A DNA stretch of 38,916 nucleotides, taken from contig NZ_VNIM01000038.1 in NCBI RefSeq assembly GCF_007785815.1, positions 1 through 38,916 of the forward strand. The letters run 5' to 3'. The notes under the pieces were generated by a model. It worked only from the letters and a program-made list of their open reading frames with translations, had not been told where the DNA came from and made no database searches. Each line of letters opens with the position of its first letter. Position 1 is the first letter of the stretch. Both the position numbers and the translations under genes were made by a program. Positions 1-8,777 of the stretch are shown piece after piece. The stretch is from Alterirhizorhabdus solaris. Lineage in GTDB: Bacteria; Pseudomonadota; Alphaproteobacteria; Sphingomonadales; Sphingomonadaceae.

Positions 1-1
1 C

Positions 2-1288
2 GCCAGGGTGCCCGCCCCGGCCCCCGCGATCGGCGCGGACAACGCCGCGATCACCACCATCTTCGCCGAACCGCGCACGCCGCGAACGATCCCGGCCAAG
101 CCGATCCGCCACGCGCTGGAAGGGCTGCGGGTGCTCGACTTCTCCTCCTTCTTCGCCTGCGGCTACGCCGGGCGGCTGATGTCCGATCTGGGTGCCGACG
201 TCATCAAGATCGAGACGCCGGACGGCGACCAGATGCGCCCGCTGCCGGACGTGTTCGACGCCGCCCAGCGCGGCAAGCGCGGCATCGTGCTCAACCTGAA
301 GTCGCCGGAGGGGCTGGCCGCCGCGAACAGGCTGGTCGAGAGCGCCGACGTGGTCATGCACAACCTGCGCCCCGGCAAGGGCGAGAAGCTGGGCATCGGC
401 TACGAGACGCTCTCGGCGATCAATCCGCGGCTGATCTACGCCTACCTGCCCGGCTACGGTTCCACCGGACCGAAATCGCGGCTGAAAAGCTTCGCCCCGC
501 TCGTCAGCGGCTGGACCGGGCTGCTCTACGAGGGCGGCGGCGAGGGCAATCCGCCGACCCGCGCCGTCTTCGGCAACGAGGATTACAACAACGGCTTCCT
601 CGGGGCGGCCGCCGTGCTGATGGCGCTGGAACAACGCGAACACACCGGGCGCGGCGACTATGTCGAATGCCCGCAGCTCCATTCCAGCCTGTGGACCACC
701 TCCGAGCATTTCCTGAATGCCGACAAGAAGGTGGTGTACGGCCTGCGGCTCGACCGGGCGCAGACCGGCTTCGATGCGCTCGACCGGATCTACCCGACCT
801 CCGACGGCTGGGTGTGCATCTGCTGCCGCGCCGACGATCGCTTCGCCGCACTGGCGACCGCGATCGGCCAGCCGGGCCTGCCCGACGATGCGCGCTTCGC
901 CTCGCCCGCCGCCCGCAGCCGGCATGATGCCGCGCTGGGCGCGATCATCGCCCCGTGGTTCGCCGCGCGATCCTCAACCGAGGCCTTCGCCCTGCTGGAT
1001 GCGGCCGGCGCCGCCGTCGAGATCGTCCGCGAGACATCATGGGTGAAGGAGACGCTGCTGGCCGACTGGGCCGCGCGGACCGACCGCGTGTTCGAGGACA
1101 AGGCATCGATGTACGGCCACATCCGCGAGTTCGGCCTGTTCAACCGGCTGAACGGCACGCCCGGCGTGCGCAAGGGATCGGCCCCGCGTCTGGGCGAGCA
1201 TACGCGCGAGATCCTTGCCGAGGCGGGCTTCGCCCCGGCCGCCATCGACGATCTCATCGCCCGCCGCATCGCCATCGTCGCGGCCTGA
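2..1288 (+). CDS. CaiB/BaiF family (class III) CoA-transferase, 5' end outside window
   Basis: Class III CoA-transferases move CoA between carboxylic acids through an aspartyl-CoA thioester, so this protein probably activates a cytosolic pathway acid. The canonical start of the fold, LEGLRVLDFSS followed by DLGADVIKIE, appears only about 37 residues after the first possible in-window start (GTG at 8). The family's catalytic Asp fits the NEDYNNG motif, residue 192 counted from that GTG, followed by the usual ALEQREHTGRG stretch. The frame is open to the left edge, and the leading residues are an Ala/Pro-rich linker. This suggests that only the second half of a two-domain CoA-transferase of about 800 residues is visible; a single-domain protein with an odd N-terminus is the alternative. 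The gene lies 32 bp before the flavin oxidoreductase gene. Family certain, substrate unknown. Confidence 0.85.
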   Translation, partial: ARVPAPAPAIGADNAAITTIFAEPRTPRTIPAKPIRHALEGLRVLDFSSFFACGYAGRLMSDLGADVIKIETPDGDQMRPLPDVFDAAQRGKRGIVLNLKSPEGLAAANRLVESADVVMHNLRPGKGEKLGIGYETLSAINPRLIYAYLPGYGSTGPKSRLKSFAPLVSGWTGLLYEGGGEGNPPTRAVFGNEDYNNGFLGAAAVLMALEQREHTGRGDYVECPQLHSSLWTTSEHFLNADKKVVYGLRLDRAQTGFDALDRIYPTSDGWVCICCRADDRFAALATAIGQPGLPDDARFASPAARSRHDAALGAIIAPWFAARSSTEAFALLDAAGAAVEIVRETSWVKETLLADWAARTDRVFEDKASMYGHIREFGLFNRLNGTPGVRKGSAPRLGEHTREILAEAGFAPAAIDDLIARRIAIVAA

Positions 1289-1320
1289 TCCGCCTTCGCC
1301 CGTCTTCCCGGAGTACGCCT

Positions 1321-2337
1321 GTGGAACTCAACCTTCGCTACGACATGAACCGGCCGGATTTCGGCGCCCCCCACACCGCCCTCTATCGCGCCGCGATCGA
1401 CCAGTCAGTCTGGGCGGACGGGCTGGGGTTCAGACAGGTCTACCTGGCCGAGCATCATGGCGCGGAGGGCGGCTATTGCCCGTCCTCGATGGTCCAGGCC
1501 GCCTCGATCCTCGGCGCCACGACGCAGATCCTCGTCCACCTGTCCGCGCTGGTCGTGCCGATGCACGATCCGATCCGGCTGGCCGAGGATCTCGCCGTGC
1601 TGGACCTGCTGTCCGACGGCCGGCTCGTGCTCACCGCCGGCATGGGCTACCGCCCGCACGAATTCGAGATGTTCGGCAAGGACATGGCCAAGCGCCTCGC
1701 GCTCCAGACCGAGGCGCTCGATACCTGCGCGAAGGCATGGAAAGGCGAACCGTTCGAATATCGCGGCCGCACCGTGCGGGTGACGCCGGCCCCGGCCACC
1801 CCGGGCGGGCCGAAGATCTACATGGGCGGATCGACGGAGAAGTCCGCGTTGCGCGCCGCGCGCAAGGGCTATCAGTATTTCCCCGGCACGCCGGACCTGT
1901 TCGACATCTACAAGGCCGAGCGCGAGGCCTGCGGCTTCCCGCCGCCCGAACAGCTCGTCACGCCGAGCGCGAGTTTCCTCTACGTCAGCGACGATCCCGA
2001 GCGGGACTGGCCGGTGCTGGCGCCGCACATCGCCTATGCGTTCAACACCTATGCCGACTGGGCCAAGGAACGCGGCGAGGGCCAGACCCGCTACTCCGCC
2101 GCCGAAACCGTCGAGGAGTTGAAGAAGATGCCGAACATCAAGGTCATCACCCCGGCCGAATGCGTGGCCTACGCCAGGGAACTGGGTAACGGCGCGCAGT
2201 TGACGTTCCACGCCCTGCTCGGCGGGCTGGACCCGGAGATATCGTGGCGCGGGCTGCGCCTGTTCGAGCGTGAGGTGCTGCCGCACCTGATCGCCGCCGG
2301 CCTGGCCGAAGGCCCGCGCCGGGCGGTGGCGGCATGA
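1321..2337 (+). CDS. LLM-class (luciferase-like) flavin-dependent oxidoreductase
   Basis: A 338-residue cytosolic protein of the bacterial luciferase-like family, whose members use FMNH2 or F420 for monooxygenation or hydride transfer. It starts at GTG, preceded by a CCGGAG Shine-Dalgarno sequence about 6-7 bases upstream; longer versions of the frame run back into the CoA-transferase gene and are not credible. Family features seen are the MELNLRYDMN opening, YLAEHHG near residue 45, HDPIRLAEDLAVLDLLSDGR near residues 83-102, and GGPKIYMGGST in the second half. The last codons overlap the next gene as ATGA, so the two are probably translated together. Substrate and flavin cannot be told from the sequence. 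The context suggests an oxygenation or reduction step in the same catabolic pathway as the CoA-transferase. Confidence 0.85.
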   Translation: MELNLRYDMNRPDFGAPHTALYRAAIDQSVWADGLGFRQVYLAEHHGAEGGYCPSSMVQAASILGATTQILVHLSALVVPMHDPIRLAEDLAVLDLLSDGRLVLTAGMGYRPHEFEMFGKDMAKRLALQTEALDTCAKAWKGEPFEYRGRTVRVTPAPATPGGPKIYMGGSTEKSALRAARKGYQYFPGTPDLFDIYKAEREACGFPPPEQLVTPSASFLYVSDDPERDWPVLAPHIAYAFNTYADWAKERGEGQTRYSAAETVEELKKMPNIKVITPAECVAYARELGNGAQLTFHALLGGLDPEISWRGLRLFEREVLPHLIAAGLAEGPRRAVAA

Positions 2338-2981
2338 GCGCGCCCGAGAACGCGCCGGAAGGCATGCGCCGTCGCGCGCTCTGGGCCGTGGCCGCGCTGC
2401 CGATCGGCCTCGCCGCCGCCGCCGCCGCGAAGGCGCCTGCCCGGCCAGCCGGTGAGGATCTCGCCAGCCGGCTCGACCGGCTCGAAGCGAAGGAGGCGGT
2501 CGCCCGCGTCCTGAACGACTATGCCCGCGCCAACGATCGCGTCGACGAGGCGCTGCTGCGATCCTGCTTCTGGCCGGAATCGCGCCATCACCACGGCGGC
2601 TTCGACGGCGCGTCCAGCGACTTCATCGGTTTCGCCATGAAGATCCTGCGCGCCGTGAAATATACCGCGCACCACATCTCCAATATCGCGGTGGACGTGA
2701 AGGGCGACCGCGCGTTCAGCGAATGCTATTATTTCGCGCATCACCGCCGCGACGCGAAGACCGGCGGCGGCGAGGAGGATGCCTTCTTCGAGGGCCGCTA
2801 CATCGACCGGCTGGAGCGGCGCGGTGGCGTCTGGAAGATCATCCAGCGCCGTGGCCTGTCCGACTACAGCGTCGTATCGCCGGCCGCCACGCCGATCGCC
2901 TCCTGGCCGGCCGGCCAGCACAGCGGCCGCTTCCCCGACGACGACTATTACGCGATGCGCCGCGCCTTCGAGGCGGGCTGA
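2334..2981 (+). CDS. SnoaL/NTF2-fold protein with a Tat-like N-terminus
   Basis: A 215-residue protein. Residues from about 45 match the cone-shaped SnoaL-like/NTF2 fold: LDRLEAKEAVARVLNDYARA, then AHHISNIAVDVKGDRA and the final strand VWKIIQRRGLSDYS. The fold includes dehydratases and isomerases (scytalone dehydratase, BaiE-type steroid dehydratases) and non-catalytic proteins. The first 33 residues carry MRRRALWAVAALPIGLAA, an arginine-rich stretch followed by a hydrophobic run and Ala-Lys-Ala, resembling a Tat or Sec signal. If it is cleaved, the protein acts in the periplasm, next to the PQQ dehydrogenases. The ATG overlaps the previous stop (ATGA). It ends 29 bp from the convergent DUF35 gene. 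Precise reaction unknown. Confidence 0.8.
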   Translation: MSAPENAPEGMRRRALWAVAALPIGLAAAAAAKAPARPAGEDLASRLDRLEAKEAVARVLNDYARANDRVDEALLRSCFWPESRHHHGGFDGASSDFIGFAMKILRAVKYTAHHISNIAVDVKGDRAFSECYYFAHHRRDAKTGGGEEDAFFEGRYIDRLERRGGVWKIIQRRGLSDYSVVSPAATPIASWPAGQHSGRFPDDDYYAMRRAFEAG

Positions 2982-3013
2982 GCGAGCGGGCGCACGGCAT
3001 GCCGCGCCGCTCA
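2979..3013. terminator. Hairpin between convergent genes, possible bidirectional terminator
   Basis: TGAGCG at 2979-2984 pairs with CGCTCA at 3008-3013, so the two convergent stop codons sit at the ends of the stem. An alternative inner stem is GGCGC (2989-2993) with GCGCC (3004-3008), enclosing the palindrome GGCATGCC. There is no T-tract on either side. It may be a weak bidirectional terminator or an incidental GC-rich fold. Confidence 0.3.
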
Positions 3014-3427
3014 CCCGATCGGCGCGAACCCCGCCACGACATGATCGCCCGCCTGCACCGGGCTGAGCCGTACCCGCATTCCGCAGGCGGCCGACACGTC
3101 GTCGCCCGCCACGAACAGCCCGGGCACGCGGCAGCCGGGGGCGTCGTCCGGCTCGAACAGCACCACGGTGAACGGCACCTCGGCGCGATGATCGCCCGGC
3201 AGCAGGCTGCGCTCCACCCGCGTGAAGCTGTACACCGTGCCCTCGTCGCTCGCCCTGCGCCATACCAGTGTCGCCGCAGGACGACCCGGCATCATCTCGG
3301 GCGGATACCAGGCCCACTGGCCGGTTTCGCTGTCGGCCGTCAGCCGCAGTTCGCCTGCCGCCAGCCCCTCGTAGAACGGCCTGAGCAGGTCGCTGTCGAA
3401 CCGGGGTGGGTGGATCGGGATGCCCAT
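3011..3427 (-). CDS. DUF35 OB-fold protein lacking the zinc-ribbon cysteines, probable partner of the thiolase-fold protein
   Basis: A 138-residue protein starting at the ATG one base after the stop of the thiolase-fold gene (MGIPIHPPRF). DUF35 proteins pair with thiolase-superfamily enzymes and are needed for their activity or stability, as in Ltp2-ChsH2. The N-terminal helix (LLRPFYEGLAAGELRL) and the OB-fold start (DEGTVYSFTRVERSLLP) are typical. Between them, where the family normally has two Cys-x2-Cys pairs forming a zinc ribbon, the protein reads TADSETGQWAWYPPEMMPG with no cysteine. The ribbon is therefore degenerate, although the OB-fold remains. The only cysteines lie in the C-terminal half (GCRVPG, AACGMRV). 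It is the last gene of the minus-strand unit. Confidence 0.85.
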   Translation of the reverse strand: MGIPIHPPRFDSDLLRPFYEGLAAGELRLTADSETGQWAWYPPEMMPGRPAATLVWRRASDEGTVYSFTRVERSLLPGDHRAEVPFTVVLFEPDDAPGCRVPGLFVAGDDVSAACGMRVRLSPVQAGDHVVAGFAPIG

Positions 3428-3428
3428 G

Positions 3429-4577
3429 TCAGTGCCTCGCCAGGATGGTGGTGGCGTGCGAATTGCCGCCGAGGCCGGTGACGGCGCACAGCCGCGCATC
3501 GGGCACCTGCGCCGCGCCCCGCCCCCCGCGCAACTGCCGCACGCCTTCGATCAGCAGGGTGATGCCGGGCAGGTAGCCGCCCGACATGTGCCCGCCGCTG
3601 GTGTTCACCGGCATCCGCCCGCCGGGCATCGCGGCGCCGCTGTGGAAGAAGCGACCGCCCTCCCCCTCGCCGCACAGGCCGAGCTGTTCGGCCTGCACCA
3701 GCGCGGAGATGCTGAACCCGTCGTAGATCTGCGCCAGATCGAGGTCGCCCGCCCCCACCCCCGCCATGGCGAAGGCGGCGGCGGCGGATTCGCGGCCGGG
3801 AAAGTCGAAGATCGAGGGCGCCTGCGTGAACATCATCGCATGCGGCCAGCGCGTCGTGCCGAGGCCGAGACCCTCCACCGCCACCACCGGATGCGGCGCA
3901 TCGCGCGCGACATCGGCGGCGCTCACCACATAGGCCGCGCCGGCATCGGTCATCAGGCAGCAGTCCGCCACGCGGAACGGCGCGGAGATCATCGGGCTTT
4001 TGCGATAGCCCGCCAGATCCATCGGCTCGCGCTTCTGCGCCGAGGGGGTCAGCTCGGCCCACTTGCGAAAGGGGATCGAAACCGACGCCAGTTCCTCCTC
4101 GCTCAGGCCATGTTCGTAGGCGTAGCGATTGGCCATCGTCGCGAAATAGGAGGGCTGGCCGAAATAGCCGACCGGCATCTCCAGATCGGCCTTCAGCGGC
4201 TCGCGCGAATGGAAGCCGTAGGGGCCGCCCGGCCGCGTCGCCTGAAAGCCGTAGGGCACCAGCACGTGCCGGCACAGCCCCGCCTCGATCGCCAGGTGCG
4301 CCAGCGTGAGCGCCGAGCCGGTCGGCCCGGTGCCGCCCACCGTGTCGGTGATCGCGCTGAACGGTCGCCGGTCGATCCCCAGCGCGAAGCCGATTTCGTC
4401 GGCCGAGTGGCTGTTGCGGTTGACGACGAAGCCGTCGATATCCGCCGGCTTCAGCCCGGCATCGGCGATCGCGCCGAGCGAGGCCTCCACCGTCATCTCC
4501 AGCAACGATTTCGGTCTGGCACGGACGAACGGCGTCTCGCCCACGCCGGTGATCGCGATGCGGCCTGCCTGCATCAT
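3429..4577 (-). CDS. Thiolase-fold protein resembling Ltp2-type CoA-linked retro-aldolase
   Basis: A 382-residue member of the SCP-x/thiolase superfamily, starting at the ATG whose ATGA overlaps the stop of the hydratase/dehydrogenase gene. In true thiolases a nucleophilic Cys lies in the first half; the matching stretch here ([20 protein letters not shown], residues 78-97) has none. The usual GHP histidine segment reads [14 protein letters not shown], placing Tyr335 there, and a second Tyr285 lies in IYDGFSI, 50 residues earlier. From family knowledge this two-tyrosine, no-cysteine pattern belongs to the steroid side-chain aldolase Ltp2, which works with a DUF35 partner; such a partner follows directly here. 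I infer retro-aldol cleavage of a beta-hydroxyacyl-CoA with a tertiary or branched carbon. A non-catalytic lipid-transfer role is the alternative. The substrate is not identifiable. Confidence 0.8.
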   Translation of the reverse strand: MMQAGRIAITGVGETPFVRARPKSLLEMTVEASLGAIADAGLKPADIDGFVVNRNSHSADEIGFALGIDRRPFSAITDTVGGTGPTGSALTLAHLAIEAGLCRHVLVPYGFQATRPGGPYGFHSREPLKADLEMPVGYFGQPSYFATMANRYAYEHGLSEEELASVSIPFRKWAELTPSAQKREPMDLAGYRKSPMISAPFRVADCCLMTDAGAAYVVSAADVARDAPHPVVAVEGLGLGTTRWPHAMMFTQAPSIFDFPGRESAAAAFAMAGVGAGDLDLAQIYDGFSISALVQAEQLGLCGEGEGGRFFHSGAAMPGGRMPVNTSGGHMSGGYLPGITLLIEGVRQLRGGRGAAQVPDARLCAVTGLGGNSHATTILARH

Positions 4578-6634
4578 GCGTCCGCGAAGCCCTTGCCCGA
4601 TCCGACCAGCCGTTCGATCAGCGGCGAGGGGACGAACACGTCGCCGTGCGCCGCCGCCAGCGCATTCAGCTTCTCCAGCACCACCGGCAGCCCGACCTGA
4701 TCGGCCCAGAACATCGGCCCGCCGCGATAGGGCGGCCAGCCGTAACCGTTGATCCACACCGTATCGATATCGGACGCGCGCTGGGCGATACCCTCGTCGA
4801 GGATCTTCGCGCCCTCGTTCACCATCGCAAGCAGGCAGCGGTCGCGGATCTCGTCGTCGGACACCGCGCGCCGCTCGATCCCCTGCTCCGCCGAGAAATC
4901 GAACACGGCCCGTTCGGCGACGGGCGAAGGCGTGGCGGTGCGCTTCTCGTCGTAATCGTAATAGCCGCCGCCGGTCTTCTGGCCGTGGCGGCCCATCTCG
5001 TTCAGCACCTCGCGCACGGTGGCACCTGTCGATGCCTCCCGCTTCCAGCCCACATCCAGCCCGACCAGATCGCGCATCGCGAACGGCCCCATGGCAAAGC
5101 CGAAGCCGGCGATCACGCGATCGACGTCCCACGGCATCGCGCCCTCGTTCACCACCGCCTCGGCCTGCGCGTGGCGCGCGGCGAGCATGCGGTTGCCGAC
5201 GAAGCCGAAGCAGTTGCCGACGACGACGCCGACCTTGCCGATGGTCCGCGCCAGCGCCACCGCCGTCGCCAGCACCGCCGGGTCGGTCTTGTCCGCGTTC
5301 ACGATCTCCAGGAGCCGCATCACGTTGGCGGGCGAGAAGAAGTGCAGGCCGAGCACGCTTTCCGGCCGCCCGGTCACCGCCGCGATCGCATCCACATCGA
5401 GATAGGAGGTGTTCGTCGCCAGGATCGCGCCCGGTTTCGCCACGGCATCCAGCCGGCGGAACAGGTCCTGCTTCACGTCCATCTGCTCGAACACGGCCTC
5501 GATCACGAGATCGCAGTCGTCCAGATCGTCGAGCGCCAGCGAGCCGGTGAGGCAGGCCATGCGCTGCTCGACCTGATCGGCGGTCAGCTTGCCCTTCTTC
5601 GCGCTGTTCTCGTAATTGCGGCGGATGATGCCGAGACCGCGATCGAGCGCCTCCTGCCTCGTCTCCACGATCGTGACGGGCAGGCCCACGTTGGCGAAGT
5701 TCATCGCGATGCCGCCGCCCATCGTACCCGCGCCGATCACCCCGACCCGGTTTACCGGCAGGGTCGCAATGCCCTTCGGCAGCGCATCCACCCTTGCCGC
5801 CTGCCGCTCGGCGAAGAAGACATGGCGCAACGCGGCCGACTGCGGCCCGTCGAGCAATTCGCGGAACAGGTCGCGCTCGTTCGTCAGCCCCTCCTCGAAC
5901 GACAGGGGGATGGCCTGCTCTACCGACCGGATGATGTTCTCCGGCGCCGTCAGGCCGCGAAACCGGCGGGCGTGCGTCGCGCGGAACGCATCGAACAGGC
6001 CCGGTTCGGCGGTGAGCGGGCGATCGCGCACCTTTTCCAGCGGTTCGCCGGCAGCGGCCACCGCGCGCGCGAAGGCGACGGCGTCCTCGCGCAGCGCCCC
6101 TTCCGCCGCCAGCCGGTCGAACAGGCCGATCCGTTCCGCCTCGTCCGCGCCGATTGGCTCGCCGCTCGTCATCATCTCCAGCGCGCGCTCCGCCCCCACC
6201 ACGCGCGGCAGGCGCTGCGTGCCGCCCGCGCCGGGCATCAGGCCCAGCTTCACTTCGGGCAGGCCGCATTTGGCCGAAGGCACCGCGATGCGGCGATGCG
6301 CCACCAGCGCCAGTTCCAGCCCGCCGCCCAGCGCCGTGCCGTGCATCGCGGCGATCACCGGCTTCGGCGCATCCTCCACGATCCGCTGCAATGCGCGCAG
6401 ATCGGGCTGGATCGGCGGCTTGCCCAGTTCGGTGATGTCGGCCCCGGCGAAGAAGGTGCGGCCCGCGCACATCAGCACGATCGCCGCGACCGTATCGTCG
6501 GCATATGCCTTCGCCATCGCCTCGGCGACGCCCGTGCGCACGGTGGCGGACAGCGCGTTGACCGGCGGCGAATCGATGGTGACGATGGCGATGGCCCCGT
6601 CGCGATCGAGCGTGGTCACGTCATTGATCTGCAT
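4574..6634 (-). CDS. Bifunctional enoyl-CoA hydratase / 3-hydroxyacyl-CoA dehydrogenase (FadJ/FadB-like)
   Basis: A 686-residue cytosolic beta-oxidation protein. Residues 1-190 are a crotonase domain with the oxyanion-hole segment FFAGAD (61-66), GGGLE with catalytic Glu107, and [14 protein letters not shown] with catalytic Glu127. A Rossmann domain follows with GAGTMGGG (301-308) binding NAD+ and HFFSPANVM with catalytic His431. C-terminal helical domains (FVGNRM, and [18 protein letters not shown]) complete the dehydrogenase. The ATG has a clear AAGGAG Shine-Dalgarno sequence (GGCAAGGAGACTGC) although its first 14 bases overlap the upstream PQQ gene. No FadA thiolase follows; a thiolase-fold protein lacking the cysteine takes that place. 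This implies a chain ending in aldol rather than thiolytic cleavage. Family identity is firm; a specific gene symbol is not justified. Confidence 0.93.
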   Translation of the reverse strand: MQINDVTTLDRDGAIAIVTIDSPPVNALSATVRTGVAEAMAKAYADDTVAAIVLMCAGRTFFAGADITELGKPPIQPDLRALQRIVEDAPKPVIAAMHGTALGGGLELALVAHRRIAVPSAKCGLPEVKLGLMPGAGGTQRLPRVVGAERALEMMTSGEPIGADEAERIGLFDRLAAEGALREDAVAFARAVAAAGEPLEKVRDRPLTAEPGLFDAFRATHARRFRGLTAPENIIRSVEQAIPLSFEEGLTNERDLFRELLDGPQSAALRHVFFAERQAARVDALPKGIATLPVNRVGVIGAGTMGGGIAMNFANVGLPVTIVETRQEALDRGLGIIRRNYENSAKKGKLTADQVEQRMACLTGSLALDDLDDCDLVIEAVFEQMDVKQDLFRRLDAVAKPGAILATNTSYLDVDAIAAVTGRPESVLGLHFFSPANVMRLLEIVNADKTDPAVLATAVALARTIGKVGVVVGNCFGFVGNRMLAARHAQAEAVVNEGAMPWDVDRVIAGFGFAMGPFAMRDLVGLDVGWKREASTGATVREVLNEMGRHGQKTGGGYYDYDEKRTATPSPVAERAVFDFSAEQGIERRAVSDDEIRDRCLLAMVNEGAKILDEGIAQRASDIDTVWINGYGWPPYRGGPMFWADQVGLPVVLEKLNALAAAHGDVFVPSPLIERLVGSGKGFADA

Positions 6635-8777
6635 GCAGTCTCCTTGCCTCCTGCGCGATGCGCGCCGCCGCCTGCGGCGATCCGCCAGCGGCCAGCGCGG
6701 TGCGGGCCTGCTGCCGGATATAATGTTGCAACCCGGCGATCTCGGCGGGGCTGAGGTCCTCGAACCGGGGCATCCCGCGCTCGACCAGCAGGCCATCGTG
6801 CAGCACGCTGGTGAACGCCTCCAGGTTCAGCGGCGCGCCGGCCCGACGCAGGTCCGGTGCCGCCCCGCCGGAATTGCCCGCCGGCCCGTGGCAGATCGCG
6901 CAATGCGCCGCGAAGAGGCCCTTGCCTGCCGCCGCCAGCGCCGGATCGACGCGGAAGGCAGGATCGTCGGCGATGGGCGTCACCGGCGCGGGCGGCGGCA
7001 GCACTGCCTTGCCGCCGAGCGAGAAGGTAAGCACCCGCCGGCGCGTGGTGTAATAGTCATATTCGGGCACGCGCCCGCTCGGCCCCATCGCCCGCCAGCT
7101 CGCCATCACGGTGAGGTACTGGCGGTTGCCGGCCATGTAGGTGATCGGCTGGGCCTGCACCCCGTTCTGCGTATCGAACCGCCACAGCGGCTTGCCGGTA
7201 CGCGCGGCAAACGCGGTCAGCTGCCCGTTCGCCTGCCCCTGAAAGATCAGATCGCCACCAGTCGCCGTGATGCCGCCGGTCCGCTGGCCGGTCTGCGGCA
7301 CGCGCCACGCCGCCTTCTGCGCCACCGGATCCCAGGCGAGCAGCGCGCTTTTGCCCGGCGGCAGCACCATGCCGGGCGGGGCCGCACCGATGCCGTTGTT
7401 GATGACCTGCCCCGGCTTGAAGCCCCAGGCCGGCAGGTCGGGTGCATCCAGATAGACGCGCGCCTGATCGTTGGCCGGGATGTAGGCGAGCCGGGTGCGC
7501 GGGCTGTACGCCATCGCCTCGGCCGAATGCGCGCCCACGGGCGAGGGAAAGATCACCACCGGCTTGCCACCGGGGAAGCGCGCCCAAGGCGTCTCCACCG
7601 GCCGGCCGCTTGCCGTGTCGATCCGCGTCGCCCAGTTCACCGGCACGAATTTCTCGGCCGAGATCAGCTTCCCGGTCAGCCGGTCGATCACATAGAAGAA
7701 GCCGTTCTTCGGCGCGTGCAGGATCACCGATCGCATCCGCCCGCCGATGTCCAGCTCGGCCAGCTCGATGTCCATCGCGGCGTTGTAATCCCACGTCTCG
7801 CCGGGATTGACCTGATAGTGCCAGATGTAGCGCCCGGTCTTCGCGTCGAGCGCGATGATCGCGCACAGGAACAGGTTGTCGCCGCCGCCGGGGCTGCGGA
7901 TCTTGCGGTTCCACGGCGTGCCGTTGCCGGTGCCAATGTAGATGCGGTCGAGCTTGGCATCATAGGCCATCGCGTTCCACACCGTGCCGCCGCCGCCCCA
8001 GCGCCACGATCCCTTGTCCCACGTCTTCGCCGCCATCGCCATGACGGGATCGGAGGCGGCATGATCGGGTTTCGCCGGATCGCCGGGCACGGTGTAGAAA
8101 CGCCACGCCTCCTTGCCGCTGGCGATATCATAGGCGGTCACGCGCCCGCGCACCGGGCCGAAATCGCCGCCGCCGAAGCCGATCACCACCTTGTTGCCGG
8201 CGATCCACGGCGCCCCGGTGATATAGGCGGCGTCGCCCGGGTCGATTGTCTGCACGCTCCACGCCAGTGCGCCGGTTTTCGCATCGAGCGCGATCAGCCG
8301 GCCGTCGATCGTGCCGGTGAAGATCCGCCCCTGCGCATAGGCGATGCCACGGATGCCCCACGCGGAGCGCATCTTGCGGCCCGCGCGCTGCGGCGCCTGC
8401 GGGTCGTAGCGCCACAACAGCTTGCCGGTCGCAGCGTCGACCGCGTGGATCACGCTGTAGCCGACCGCGAAGTAGACCACCCCGTCCACCGCCACCGGCG
8501 CGCTGGCGGCGTTGGGGCCACCGTCGATATCGTGGGACCAAACGAGGCCCAGCCGGCCGACGTTGCCCTCGTCGATCTGGTCGAGCGGGCTGTAATGCTG
8601 TTCGGCCGGGCCGCCGAAACCGGCCCAGTCGCGGCCCGGCACGGGCAGCGCGCCCGCCGGGGGCGACGACCCCGCGGCGAACGCGGCGATCGCCGCCGCG
8701 CCGGCGAGCACCGCCACGCCCAGCCGCAGCTGCGCCCGCTCGGCGCGCGTCGTCGTCACGCCGGCCCCGTCGCTCAC
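6621..8777 (-). CDS. PQQ-dependent dehydrogenase with C-terminal cytochrome c domain (second copy)
   Basis: A periplasmic quinohaemoprotein of 718 residues, taking the GTG that overlaps the upstream stop as GTGA; a later GTG at 8759 is also possible. The N-terminus has a hydrophobic export segment (about 18-36). The eight-bladed propeller follows, with W-motif repeats such as GRLIALDAKTGALAW, the calcium-ligand segment GTGNGTPWN (Asn285) and ETWDYN with the presumed catalytic base Asp330. A C-terminal haem c domain has CAICH (626-630) and a likely axial Met669. The adjacent Cys-Cys pair that usually precedes the RG(V/I)A segment is absent (SAWGIRGIA). Residue +2 from the catalytic Asp is Asn, not the Asp of lanthanide enzymes. 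It oxidises an unknown alcohol and passes electrons to the respiratory chain. Paralogue of the gene just upstream. Confidence 0.9.
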   Translation of the reverse strand: MSDGAGVTTTRAERAQLRLGVAVLAGAAAIAAFAAGSSPPAGALPVPGRDWAGFGGPAEQHYSPLDQIDEGNVGRLGLVWSHDIDGGPNAASAPVAVDGVVYFAVGYSVIHAVDAATGKLLWRYDPQAPQRAGRKMRSAWGIRGIAYAQGRIFTGTIDGRLIALDAKTGALAWSVQTIDPGDAAYITGAPWIAGNKVVIGFGGGDFGPVRGRVTAYDIASGKEAWRFYTVPGDPAKPDHAASDPVMAMAAKTWDKGSWRWGGGGTVWNAMAYDAKLDRIYIGTGNGTPWNRKIRSPGGGDNLFLCAIIALDAKTGRYIWHYQVNPGETWDYNAAMDIELAELDIGGRMRSVILHAPKNGFFYVIDRLTGKLISAEKFVPVNWATRIDTASGRPVETPWARFPGGKPVVIFPSPVGAHSAEAMAYSPRTRLAYIPANDQARVYLDAPDLPAWGFKPGQVINNGIGAAPPGMVLPPGKSALLAWDPVAQKAAWRVPQTGQRTGGITATGGDLIFQGQANGQLTAFAARTGKPLWRFDTQNGVQAQPITYMAGNRQYLTVMASWRAMGPSGRVPEYDYYTTRRRVLTFSLGGKAVLPPPAPVTPIADDPAFRVDPALAAAGKGLFAAHCAICHGPAGNSGGAAPDLRRAGAPLNLEAFTSVLHDGLLVERGMPRFEDLSPAEIAGLQHYIRQQARTALAAGGSPQAAARIAQEARRLHADQ

